Below, one piece after another: positions 1 to 8,847 of a stretch of 64,000 nt of DNA. Both the position numbers and the translations under genes were made by a program. Below the pieces are notes generated by a model. The model was not told where the DNA came from. It made no database searches and saw only the letters and a program-made list of their open reading frames with translations. Origin of the DNA: Verrucomicrobiia bacterium (GTDB taxonomy: Bacteria > Verrucomicrobiota > Verrucomicrobiia > Limisphaerales > Pedosphaeraceae); NCBI GenBank assembly GCA_036268055.1, contig DATAUW010000013.1, positions 1-64,000 of the forward strand, read 5' to 3'. Positions within the stretch are counted from its first letter, which is position 1. Every line of letters starts with the position of its first letter.

Positions 1-2092
1 AAGCAATATTTCCCATCACCCGGTCGGGCAATCCATCTCCATTGACATCCATTAATGTTTGGGAAGTGCCAAAAAACGAATAATAATACCCAGCAATAAG
101 CACCTCGAAATCGTCAATGACGTCTTCTGGACTGCCCCAAAACTCACTGGTCACGTCTGAAGCCTGGCCATTAAGATCCCACGTTTCCGCCGGTTCAAAG
201 CCGACACCGTTGTTGAATTGAACTACAAAATGACTATAAGGAGAAAAAGCGCTCCGCATTACCCTATCGGGAAGGCCATCTCCATTAATATCTATCAATT
301 CAACATAAGTTTCATTTACATTTTCAGTGGTTCCTGTTGGTTTGTTGTAATTCGCACTAAGACTGTTCCATTGGTTATTGGTATACGCGCTTTGTAGCGA
401 AGCCCACGTGTTTGGCAAACCAAATCCGGATCCGTTATTAAGTTGCACAAGCCAGTTGGTTACGGTGGGATCTGTCCCTATGATCACGTGATCTGGCAGA
501 CCATCACCATTGATATCAATAAGTTTGGCATATTCTCCACCACCATAAGTCCCTTCGGGTGCGCTCCATGTCGGGTAGTTAGTCTCCAATCCAGAGGCTG
601 TAACAGGTCCCACGTTTGTGGAAGAGTTAAAACCGGATCCATTGTTAAATTGAACTATAAACTGATTGTACGGCCCCGGGAGGGATTTCCGCATGACTCG
701 ATCTGGTAGCCCATCACCGTCTAAATCCGCCAGCGTAACATAGGTTTCATTTACGGTGTCACCCGCTACAGTTGCAGGCTCGCTGGCGCTGATGCTGTTC
801 CAATCGTCATTTGTAAAAGCACTGTGCAATCCCCCCCAATTTGTCGCCGCCTGAAAGCCAGAGCCCGTGTTTAATTGAACGACCCAATTTGTAAATCCGG
901 AGTTTACCCCCCTCATGACTCGATCCACCAATCCGTCTCCGTTTACATCAGCCAGTGTCGAAATCTGATCGCCTTGGACGACTGAGGAAGGAGAGCTCCA
1001 CCACGCGTTGTCTTCCAATCCTTGACTGGTTTCCGGTCCCCAGTTTGTCATTGCACCAAATTGAAACGATTGCACCTGATAACCAAACGTAACTTGCGGC
1101 ATCGCCGTCGTATAATCCGCCCCAAATTCCGTGACCCCCATTAGCAGAGAACGCACAGTTGAAGGAGAATTCGTATAATTAAGCACATATTTGCAGACAT
1201 TCGTGCCAGCCGCTTTGGCATCAATTTCCGCCAGCAGCTTCTTTGTCGTCACTCGGTAACCACTGAGGAATGAAATGTTGGTGTCCGAACGATTGGTCAA
1301 AATGAAATTAACCGTATGAGTCGGCGCAATCGCTGTCGCGTTTGTGTTGGCGTTGTAACTGATATTCGTAAGATAAAGCATGCCCCCATCATTCAAATAG
1401 CTGAACATCGCCATGTCCCCGTTGGCAGTGACGACTTTGTCCAGCGCCCACCGAAAAGTGCTTTCACCGGAATTTGTGATCCAACCGGCCTTCGAATTCT
1501 CCATTTGATTCGTCAATCCCTCGCCAAAAAAGTAAGTCGTGCCGCTTTTATCCACCGCTTCCCAATGGTTATTAGTGTAATAATTGTAAGTGATGAATGA
1601 TCGGTCCACCTGCTGCCGGTAAACCATCGGATTCTGATTCGTGCCACTCACGCAAACCATGCGAGAAACCGACCCGTGACTATCCACGACAAAACCTTTC
1701 GAGTCATCGTATTGCGTCAAAGCATTCGTCGGCCCCCAGCCAATCGGAACCCCTTTGCGCGTCTCCCGCTGGATATATCCCACGTCCAGCGACCAACCGA
1801 CACCGCACCACCCGTTTCCCATGCCCGAATTATAGCCGAGCACCAAACCCGGTTGCGTCCCATGCCGCCCCGGAGCGACATTGATGGGAACCCGATACGT
1901 GAATTTTCCCGTGAACAGATCCGTTTCAAAATCCAAGCTATTCGCCGTCGGATTGCCCGCCGATGCTGCCGGCGGAGTATTTGCATCCCACGTCTCCCCG
2001 CTATAATCTTGGGCAAAAGAATCTGTAAAAATGATCAGACAGAACAAAGTGGCTAGCCAAAGCCAGTTAATCCGAAAAAGAAAAGTTTTCAT
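1..2092 (-). CDS. SpvB-like / FG-GAP repeat secreted protein, partial (C-terminus beyond left edge)
   Basis: The minus-strand frame is open from an ATG at 2092 to the window edge, about 697 codons without a stop. It starts with a signal peptide (MKTFLFRINW..., hydrophobic core, cleavage likely after SFA at about residue 27). Residues about 45-110 resemble the N-terminal SpvB/TcdB domain: a FTYRVPINVAPGRHG stretch, then LGYNSGMGNGWCGVGWSL. From about residue 375 to the edge run five calcium-binding type loops of the form D-x-N/D-G-D-G-L-x-D-R/H-V, in two alternating spacer types of about 70 residues, typical of FG-GAP/VCBS beta-propeller repeats. Family knowledge: SpvB/TcdB plus FG-GAP modules occur in RHS-like and Tc-toxin B proteins, with any effector at the C-terminus, which is missing here. 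It lies 21 nt downstream of the next gene on the same strand, so co-transcription is likely. The function is inferred, not shown. Confidence 0.8.
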   Translation of the reverse strand, partial: MKTFLFRINWLWLATLFCLIIFTDSFAQDYSGETWDANTPPAASAGNPTANSLDFETDLFTGKFTYRVPINVAPGRHGTQPGLVLGYNSGMGNGWCGVGWSLDVGYIQRETRKGVPIGWGPTNALTQYDDSKGFVVDSHGSVSRMVCVSGTNQNPMVYRQQVDRSFITYNYYTNNHWEAVDKSGTTYFFGEGLTNQMENSKAGWITNSGESTFRWALDKVVTANGDMAMFSYLNDGGMLYLTNISYNANTNATAIAPTHTVNFILTNRSDTNISFLSGYRVTTKKLLAEIDAKAAGTNVCKYVLNYTNSPSTVRSLLMGVTEFGADYTTAMPQVTFGYQVQSFQFGAMTNWGPETSQGLEDNAWWSSPSSVVQGDQISTLADVNGDGLVDRVMRGVNSGFTNWVVQLNTGSGFQAATNWGGLHSAFTNDDWNSISASEPATVAGDTVNETYVTLADLDGDGLPDRVMRKSLPGPYNQFIVQFNNGSGFNSSTNVGPVTASGLETNYPTWSAPEGTYGGGEYAKLIDINGDGLPDHVIIGTDPTVTNWLVQLNNGSGFGLPNTWASLQSAYTNNQWNSLSANYNKPTGTTENVNETYVELIDINGDGLPDRVMRSAFSPYSHFVVQFNNGVGFEPAETWDLNGQASDVTSEFWGSPEDVIDDFEVLIAGYYYSFFGTSQTLMDVNGDGLPDRVMGNIA

Positions 2093-2113
2093 GTTAATAA
2101 AGTTAGAAAATGG

Positions 2114-5100
2114 CTATGGATTGCAAAAATTCGTGACCGTAACACTCACCGGCGAACTGCTGAAGTTAAGCCCATTCGCATCATGCCCCACCGCAGTAAG
2201 ACTGTAGGCCCCCGCCGGCACAATCGGCCACGAATACGTGTAAGGCGGCGCGTTCGTCGCGGTAATTCGAGTTGAGCCTGCAAAAAACTCAACATTCGTA
2301 ACCGCCCCACTCCAATCTAAAACCATCGCTTGAAGTGGAATTGCTGCGGGCTCCATGTAGGTCGAACTATTTGACGGTGAAACCAGGCTGATGCTAACCG
2401 ACCCATTGCCCGCAGAATCTTCCAAATAATCAGGAATGCCATTGCCGTTGCTATCCATTGGCTTTCCGGAAGTATCAAGAGCAACATAATGATATCCTAT
2501 ATCAACCCGGGAATTCGCTTCTTTAACCTGATTTGTCTGAGTAGTGTATTGGTAAAGTCCCAGCAAATCAGCCGTTGGATTGCCTGCATCAGTCAAAGGA
2601 CCGCTCGTCGCCTGGTAATAGCCTCCAAGCGGACCTGAAAACCACGATAAATTTGTTATAATATCCCCCGTTTGCGCTGATGAAAAAAATCGCGTGGCTC
2701 CATTTAAATAGGCCGAATGGGAATACGTACCGTCGAGGTCCGAAAGCAATCCATCAAATGCATTATTTACATGGACATTATTATTCGTGCCGGTTCCCTC
2801 ATGATTAAAAACAACGAGATCAAAGTTGGTAGGATAATTCCCTGTCCCCACAAAAAGGTTGTTAAAGGTGGTGATCGTTCCTGGCGATTCGATGAAGATT
2901 CGGTAAGGCCGGTGAACAAGGTTATTTTGAAGAAATGCCGTGCTGGCATTAGTGAATGTGCTAATTGTCAGCGATCCGCCCGCAGCATAGATTTCGCAAT
3001 CCCTCAAATTAAGGCTATTCAGAACCTGGCCCGAGTCACCTGCCCGCATAATATTGGTGATCGAATTTTGCGCGGATATAGTGGTGAAACGCATCGTAAT
3101 GTTGGGCGCGCGGCTATTACTGGTCACATTAAAATCAATCGGGTGCGCTGACGCCAAAGCGTTCGTGAGCCAGACATTCGTGGACTGCTCCTGCACAAGG
3201 TTGACGTGCGCTAAATAATTTTTCTGAAGTGGCGTTCCTTGTGAAATTAATTGGCTTCCGTCGGTCAACAAGACCCCAATGCTATAGTAACCAAGGGCAA
3301 CCCCATTGGTGAGCAGGAGACTGGAGTTGGTGACTGTGCAGGCGCTGAGGAAATCCAACGGATCATAATGATAACCGATATCCAGCGAACCATTGCCGTC
3401 TCGTTGAACTTGCGGGTTTAAAATAGTATTCGCACTAATAGTATTTGTCAGAAACGCCGGAGCAGAGGTGGTCCGATGCTGTAAATCGGCCAGCACGTTT
3501 GGATTAATATTTGTAGTACCTATCCCGCGAAGAACGCTGTTCGTCGGGAGGTAATAGTTGCCAGCGCCGAAGGGCTGGAAAATGGACGGAACTGGCGCGA
3601 TGGAACTATAATAAACCTCGTTGGTGGTGGGAAAAAGCGCAATGGACGTTCCGTAAGAGTAATACGGATTCAAATGCGGCGACAAAACGATCGAATTCGT
3701 CAATGCAATCGAAGTTTGGGAAAGGTTAGGTGTGGTGTAATATTCCAGGAAATATTGGGATCCCAGGTCCGCGGTCAAATGCTCAGCCGAAACTTTCAGC
3801 GATGCGCTGTAAACCGTGATCGCGCCCGGGGCACAGCCACAAAAATTAGTCGTATTGTTGATGCCATCGCTCATGCTTATCAAAACATTATGCAAGCCAA
3901 GGTTAGTCACGCCTGAATTGACCGTGATGGGATGGTTGCAGTTCACAAATTGGCAATCCGAGACTTCCACGTCTCCGGCTCCTGCAGAGAGGGCATTCCA
4001 GCCATACGAAAAGCGCACGTTGGTTATAGAGCCGCCGCTCGGGCAATATAAGTAGGTTGAAACCGAAATAGTCGGACTGTTGCTGGCACTCAAGGGAACT
4101 CCGACACTATTATCATTCGTACAGGTAAAAATGGCGGGACGATATGGTCCCGTAAGGCAAACGATATTTCCATTCATTACGGTCGTGCCTTCGGCATTCC
4201 CGTCGCATTTGATGACGGTTCCCCCTTCGAGGGTGGTAGTGTTATAGAGATAGACGCTGCCACTTAGATAATACGTTGTGTCAGATTGAAAGGTGAAATC
4301 GGTAAAACTATTATTTATCAAATTATAATCCATCACCAGACCTGGGCGCTTCGGAATGTTTGCCTTGGCGATCAAAAGACTTTGTGATTTCGCTTGTCTT
4401 TGGCTGTTTTTGGTCGGGCTGCGAAAGAATGATTGTTGCGGCTCAGTGCCTTGTCCACCATTGTTTAATCGCGAAGATGGCGGCAACGCGTTTAACTGGG
4501 CGACCATGGAATCAAAGGGAATTTCCTCAACCAAAAATCTCCGCGTACCCTGGCGTACCCAGTGTTTGGCCACCGGAACGAGCAATAGGCCATTGAGGCC
4601 GTTGCCCGCAATATTGGTGGAGCCGTCCGTTGAAAAAGCATTTCCCTGATCCATTTGCATAGAACCAAAATTTAGGATTTCACTTCCCACCAACCGCCGC
4701 TCCACCCCTGAATTCTTCTGCACGGAAACACTAACTGTATTGGATAAAACCTCTGGATCTGCCGTATTATAAAACTCCGTCCAGACTTGGAGCATGGTCG
4801 TATCGGGATTCAAACCAAAACTCGCAGGCGCTGGCGGCTGTTGGTGCATGATTATGTCCTGCTCAAACCCCATCTTCTTATGAGTATAGAGTACATCGGC
4901 CTGAAAATCGGACTGAGAATCTACAAGGGCGTTGGTATAAAGCACTTGGTTGCCGATGGGCAATATTTGGCCGAGAGAATCCTGCAACCCGGCGATGATG
5001 GCGTTTTGACCGCTCGCGGAATCAAACAGACTCAATCCAAGCACCGTCCCGGTGAGATGCTGACCGTGAGGCATAACCAGATCAATGCTGCCGGGAATAT

Positions 5101-5524
5101 TGATATTGGCGGAAAAATAAACTTGATGTTGAGTATTGGTGGCCGCGCCGCCGTTGGAAGTGAGTTGAATGTCTTCGGACGACGGAATCCACTTTCCGGC
5201 AACCAAATGGTTGAGGCCGGTGGCAAGCTCGGTGAATGAATTCGTGTGGTAAAAGATTGATCCATCAGCATTCGTCAACGCAACCGCGCTTTTCCAGACG
5301 CGATAATTGGAGCCGCTCTCGGCCACGGCATACCCTGATACATCACCTGCCCCAGAGGAATTCGCCGTAAAAGATTGGCCAAAGGTTTTTGAAGAAACAA
5401 ACAAGGAGATCGCGGCGGCAAGTAGGCGGACAAGTTGAAGATGTAGCAGCCGTCGAACTCTTAATTCGGAAAGCTTCGAATCATAACAGAGCAAATATGC
5501 CTGACGAACCAGAACAATGTACAT
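2114..5524 (-). CDS. large secreted beta-helix-like protein with C-terminal Ig-like domain
   Basis: A 1136-residue protein of no firm family. A hydrophobic segment at about residues 30-48 (LVRLLAAAISLFVSSKTFG) reads as a signal peptide; the 30 residues before it suggest that translation may start internally, and no convincing ribosome site precedes the ATG at 5524. The middle (about 400-980) is rich in short Asn/Thr/Ser strands with recurring TNS/TNT turns, as in right-handed parallel beta-helix proteins. The motif VDIGYHY occurs near residue 985, with a variant LDIGYHYDPLDF near 725, marking two long repeats. Near 1000 is a calcium-binding type DSNGNGIPDYLED loop. The last 85 residues look like a bacterial Ig-like domain. 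It is probably exported and translated with the SpvB-like gene 21 nt downstream. Alternatives are an adhesin or a polysaccharide-binding protein; the exact role is unknown. Confidence 0.7.
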   Translation of the reverse strand: MYIVLVRQAYLLCYDSKLSELRVRRLLHLQLVRLLAAAISLFVSSKTFGQSFTANSSGAGDVSGYAVAESGSNYRVWKSAVALTNADGSIFYHTNSFTELATGLNHLVAGKWIPSSEDIQLTSNGGAATNTQHQVYFSANINIPGSIDLVMPHGQHLTGTVLGLSLFDSASGQNAIIAGLQDSLGQILPIGNQVLYTNALVDSQSDFQADVLYTHKKMGFEQDIIMHQQPPAPASFGLNPDTTMLQVWTEFYNTADPEVLSNTVSVSVQKNSGVERRLVGSEILNFGSMQMDQGNAFSTDGSTNIAGNGLNGLLLVPVAKHWVRQGTRRFLVEEIPFDSMVAQLNALPPSSRLNNGGQGTEPQQSFFRSPTKNSQRQAKSQSLLIAKANIPKRPGLVMDYNLINNSFTDFTFQSDTTYYLSGSVYLYNTTTLEGGTVIKCDGNAEGTTVMNGNIVCLTGPYRPAIFTCTNDNSVGVPLSASNSPTISVSTYLYCPSGGSITNVRFSYGWNALSAGAGDVEVSDCQFVNCNHPITVNSGVTNLGLHNVLISMSDGINNTTNFCGCAPGAITVYSASLKVSAEHLTADLGSQYFLEYYTTPNLSQTSIALTNSIVLSPHLNPYYSYGTSIALFPTTNEVYYSSIAPVPSIFQPFGAGNYYLPTNSVLRGIGTTNINPNVLADLQHRTTSAPAFLTNTISANTILNPQVQRDGNGSLDIGYHYDPLDFLSACTVTNSSLLLTNGVALGYYSIGVLLTDGSQLISQGTPLQKNYLAHVNLVQEQSTNVWLTNALASAHPIDFNVTSNSRAPNITMRFTTISAQNSITNIMRAGDSGQVLNSLNLRDCEIYAAGGSLTISTFTNASTAFLQNNLVHRPYRIFIESPGTITTFNNLFVGTGNYPTNFDLVVFNHEGTGTNNNVHVNNAFDGLLSDLDGTYSHSAYLNGATRFFSSAQTGDIITNLSWFSGPLGGYYQATSGPLTDAGNPTADLLGLYQYTTQTNQVKEANSRVDIGYHYVALDTSGKPMDSNGNGIPDYLEDSAGNGSVSISLVSPSNSSTYMEPAAIPLQAMVLDWSGAVTNVEFFAGSTRITATNAPPYTYSWPIVPAGAYSLTAVGHDANGLNFSSSPVSVTVTNFCNP

Positions 5525-5869
5525 AAGGAATCTTTCGATTTAATGTCGTTTTAAAGAGCTTTCAAAAATGATTCTTTGAGCTACTTAAAGCCTCCTATGT
5601 GAATCTACACTTTTTCTATAAAACAATTTCTTGGGTGACAAGATTTTTTTAAAAATCTTAAAATATATAATCCGACCTTAACAAAACCTGATTAAGATAC
5701 GTTTAAATTAGTTTACCTTTTTTCTGATTTAAGTGACGGAGCCTACTTATAGTGCACAACGGAAACATCGAAATATCTTCGCAAATTCCCTTGGTACACG
5801 GGAAGGAACCGGTAACTTGGTGATTAAAGATAGCGGAAACTAAATTGATTCTAGGCTTCGCATCAGAGA
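5525..5869. other. A+T-rich leader region upstream of the secreted gene pair
   Basis: No gene is supported here. The stretch is clearly A+T-richer than its surroundings and presumably holds the promoter of the minus-strand pair. A perfect inverted repeat lies at 5640-5648 / 5651-5659 (AAGATTTTT against AAAAATCTT). A good AGGAGG on the minus strand (5591-5596) has no start codon at normal distance, so it does not explain the start at 5524. Confidence 0.4.
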
Positions 5870-6060
5870 CTGCGATTTTGCTGCTCCGGCTACGCGCGCA
5901 AACGAGACTGGCCTGCACTGGCAAAATCGCAGACTGACTCCTCCAATCGGAATGCCTGACTCTTAAATTGAAATGACCTTCACTCCGTTGCGCATCCGCT
6001 TCTCTCACTTCGCGTAACGCTTCACTTCGCTTTCGGTGCATTTCAATTTAGAGACAGGCA
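5870..6060. repeat. nested palindromic element next to transposase remnant
   Basis: Two inverted repeats follow each other. The first has perfect 12-bp arms (CTGCGATTTTGC at 5870-5881 and its complement at 5921-5932) with a 39-nt loop. The second has arms of about 22 bp at 5953-5975 and 6039-6060 (TGCCTGACTCTTAAATTG... against its near-complement) enclosing about 63 nt. The outer element ends about 10 nt before readable transposase remnant begins, so it may be a MITE-like unit or an IS end. A short minus-strand reading frame across it has no coding character. Confidence 0.6.
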
Positions 6061-6069
6061 GGAATGAAA

Positions 6070-6707
6070 CGCATCCTTCACGGCTCATGCCTGGGCAGTG
6101 ATCCTTGCCAGTTGGTGGCCCAGCATGAACAGAACACCCGGTGCGAAGTTTGGACCGCAGTGGCCGACCACAAGTATGGGACGGCGGAAACTTTGTGGCG
6201 TGCCATCAAAAGGGCATCGTGACGCACTTGGGGATGCCAAGGCAAGGCTGGCAAGGTGGAGGGAATTTTTCCCACAATGAGTTTAAATATGAGGCCAAGA
6301 CCGACCAGTATGTATGCCCTGCGGGAAAGCGGCGGCAGGTTTGGGAATAAGGCGCGGACAAATCGGTATGCGCTGGCTGCGCGTTGCGGGCGCAATGCAC
6401 GCGCTCTCAATCCGGGCGGGCACTCAGCCGGCACACCGATGCGGCCAACAATCATAGGTTCAAACGGGCCCGGTTGCGGCGGTTGTGGCGTCAGCACATT
6501 CAGGATTACCTGATTGCGGCCATACAGAACATCCGGATATTGCTGGCGCGGACAGTGCTTCGCCCGGCGGCCAGCGAGGTGATCAATCTCAAGGAATGGA
6601 TGAGGGACACCGAACGCATGGCCAGGGAACCCACACGGCTTGGAACTGACTCGCTGACCCTTGGGCAACTTTGTAGAAAACCCTTCGGGCTATTTTCGCT
6701 CAACTGA
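6070..6707 (+). pseudogene. IS1182-type transposase remnant (frameshift plus internal stop)
   Basis: The C-terminal half of a DDE transposase can be read across two lesions. The first part gives ...VADHKYGTAE; deletion of one base near 6189 shifts the frame, which resumes as NFVACHQKGIVTHLGMPR and then FKYEAKTDQYVCPAGKR, typical IS1182 linker sequence. An in-frame TAA at 6348-6350 interrupts it, and the same frame continues GADKSVCAGCALRAQCT...GRALSRH (the Cys-rich C-x2-C, C-T...GR motif) and QHIQDYLIAAIQNIRILLA. The N-terminal part with the first catalytic Asp is missing. Family knowledge: this motif order is that of IS1182-family transposases. The element cannot encode an active enzyme. Confidence 0.75.
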
Positions 6708-6810
6708 ACCACCCGCTCGGTTGCCACCAAAACATAGACTTTTGGGCAACACGCCCTCAAAATACGCCCGGACCAGCGCACTGCTGATAAAGCAGCTTGA
6801 TTCACAAGCG

Positions 6811-6828
6811 GAAAGGGTTCACCCTTTC
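6811..6828 (+). promoter_or_regulatory. tight hairpin just upstream of ABC-F start
   Basis: GAAAGGGT, a 2-nt loop, then ACCCTTTC form a perfect 8-bp inverted repeat ending 9 nt before the ATG at 6838. No other Shine-Dalgarno-like sequence lies at normal distance, so the hairpin could influence initiation. Regulation is inference; it may be chance. Confidence 0.3.
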
Positions 6829-6837
6829 GGCTTTTGC

Positions 6838-8778
6838 ATGTTAACTATTTCTGAAGTCAGCAAATCGTTCGGCGGGCGGACGCTATTTAGCGATGTCACC
6901 TTGCAGGTGAACCGCGGTGACCGCATCGGTCTTGTCGGGCCCAACGGCGCGGGCAAGTCCACGCTCTTTTCGTTGATCTTAAAAAACGACGAGCCGGACA
7001 CCGGCCAGGTCACTTTTCAACGCAATACCACGGTCGGTTTTCTTCCGCAGGAAAGCGCGCCCGCCGGTGATGAGACGGTGCTGGAACTCGCCACCGCCAT
7101 CACGCCCGAAGTCCAAAAATTGCAGCAGCAACTCAAGGCGTGGGAACAGGATCATCCCGGCGCGGTCGAGCATCACGACGATATTCACGCGCGCTTCGAC
7201 GAACTCGGCGGTTATCAACTCGAATCGAAGGCCAAGCAGATTCTCGCGGGTCTGAGTTTTCGCGAAAAAGATTTCAATCGTCCGGCGCGCGAGATGAGCG
7301 GTGGCTGGGTCATGCGCGCGCACCTGGCGCGGTTGCTGGTCCAGGAACCCGACCTGCTCATGCTCGACGAACCGACGAACCATTTGGATCTTGAGGCGTT
7401 GATTTGGTTCCAGGAATATCTCGCGCAATATCCCGGCGCGATCCTGATGATTTCCCACGACCGCGAATTTCTCAATCATCTCGTCGGAACCATCATCGAG
7501 ATTCGCCAGTCGCAACTGATTTCGTACCGCGGCAATTACGAGGATTACCTGGTGCAACGCGTCGCGAAGGAGGAGCAGTTGCTGGCGGCTTATAAAAATC
7601 AACAGCGCGAGATCGCGTCGTTGCAGGAATTCGCCGACCGTTTTCGCGCCAAGGCCAGCAAGGCATCGCAGGCGCAAAGCAAATTGAAACAGATCGCGCG
7701 CATGGAAAAAATCGAGGCGCCGGTCAACACCGATCGCAAAATCAATTTCAGTTTTCCCCAGCCGCAACGCAGCGGCCTGAAAGTCATCACGCTCAAAAAC
7801 ATTCAGCACGCGTACGGTGAAAACGTGGTGTATCGCGGGATTGATTATCAGGCAGAACGCGATCAGCGCACGGTGCTCGTCGGTCCGAACGGCGCGGGCA
7901 AATCCACCTTGCTCAAATTGCTCGCGGGGGCGATGCCGGTACAGGGCGGCGAGCGCGATCTCGGACACAACGTCAAAGCGGGTTATTATTCACAATATCG
8001 CGTGGAGATGTTGCAGCCGCAGCGCACCGTGCTTGAAGAGGCATTGGACACGCCGCAGCGCATAACGGAACAATTCGTCCGCACGGTGCTCGGTTGCTTT
8101 CTCTTTCGCGGTGACGATGTTTTCAAGAAAGTGAAAGTGCTTAGCGGCGGTGAAAAAAGCCGGCTCGCGCTGGTAAAACTTCTGCTCGATCCGCCGAACC
8201 TTTTGCTCATGGACGAGCCCACCACGCATTTGGACATGCCGAGCATTGATGCGCTCGTGGATGCGCTCAAGCAATTCGCTGGCACGCTGATTTTCATCAG
8301 CCATGATGTTTATTTCATCCGCGCGCTCGCCACGAGCGTGGTGCATGTGCATGCCGGACAGTTGACGTGTTATTCCGGCGATTACCAATATTACCTCGAC
8401 AAAACTTCCGCCACCTCGGCGCGCGCCGCGCTTACTGCGGGATCAAAAAGCCAGCCGGCTCCAGCGGCCAAGCCCGTGGAAAAAGTCAGCGGCAAATCGA
8501 AGGACCAAAAACGCCTGGAGGCCGAGCAGCGCCAGCAGCGTTCACGCGCGCGCCGGGAACAAGTTGAGTTCGTCGCACGTCTTGAGAAAGAGATCGGCGA
8601 ACTTGAGGAAAAACAAACGTCTCTCTCCGCCGAATTGGAAAAACCCGAAACGTATGAAAAGCCCGGTCGCGCGATGGAGATCAATCGCGAATTGATTTAC
8701 GTGCAGGAACGGCTGGCGGAGATTGAGCCGGAATGGGAAACCGCTTCGGTCAAACTCGCGGAGACGGAATCTGCGTAA
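6838..8778 (+). CDS. ABC-F family ATPase (Uup-like), first of two paralogues
   Basis: A soluble protein of 646 residues with two ABC domains and no membrane segment, the layout of ABC-F translation factors that bind ribosomes and hydrolyse ATP. Domain 1 has Walker A GPNGAGKST at residues 34-42, a MSGGW signature and Walker B LLMLDEPTNHLD. The linker (about 240-300) is charged and helical. Domain 2 has Walker A at about 349, LSGGEKSR at about 435 and LLLMDEPTTHLD at about 455. The last 90 residues are a Lys/Glu-rich coiled coil, as in Uup-type members. The start at 6838 (MLTISEVSK) aligns with the paralogue at 23469; an upstream start at 6661 would add 59 residues made of IS remnant and is rejected. 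The gene lies directly downstream of the decayed transposase. The substrate ribosome state cannot be told from sequence. Confidence 0.92.
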   Translation: MLTISEVSKSFGGRTLFSDVTLQVNRGDRIGLVGPNGAGKSTLFSLILKNDEPDTGQVTFQRNTTVGFLPQESAPAGDETVLELATAITPEVQKLQQQLKAWEQDHPGAVEHHDDIHARFDELGGYQLESKAKQILAGLSFREKDFNRPAREMSGGWVMRAHLARLLVQEPDLLMLDEPTNHLDLEALIWFQEYLAQYPGAILMISHDREFLNHLVGTIIEIRQSQLISYRGNYEDYLVQRVAKEEQLLAAYKNQQREIASLQEFADRFRAKASKASQAQSKLKQIARMEKIEAPVNTDRKINFSFPQPQRSGLKVITLKNIQHAYGENVVYRGIDYQAERDQRTVLVGPNGAGKSTLLKLLAGAMPVQGGERDLGHNVKAGYYSQYRVEMLQPQRTVLEEALDTPQRITEQFVRTVLGCFLFRGDDVFKKVKVLSGGEKSRLALVKLLLDPPNLLLMDEPTTHLDMPSIDALVDALKQFAGTLIFISHDVYFIRALATSVVHVHAGQLTCYSGDYQYYLDKTSATSARAALTAGSKSQPAPAAKPVEKVSGKSKDQKRLEAEQRQQRSRARREQVEFVARLEKEIGELEEKQTSLSAELEKPETYEKPGRAMEINRELIYVQERLAEIEPEWETASVKLAETESA

Positions 8779-8847
8779 CAGAACCGTCGCGAAAAATTCT
8801 TTGCCTGCCGTGCGCGTTGTCGGCAGTGTTTTGCGGTCATAAATTTT

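Noticed and set aside
5703..6041. 112-codon minus-strand frame
   Set aside because: It is made of the nested palindromic repeats and has no coding character.
6979..7968. 329-codon minus-strand frame opposite the first ABC-F gene
   Set aside because: Antisense of a clear ABC-F ATPase; no homology-like motif.
7985..8388. additional overlapping frames inside ABC-F, M16 and gcvP genes
   Set aside because: All lie on the opposite strand or in other frames of strongly recognisable genes.
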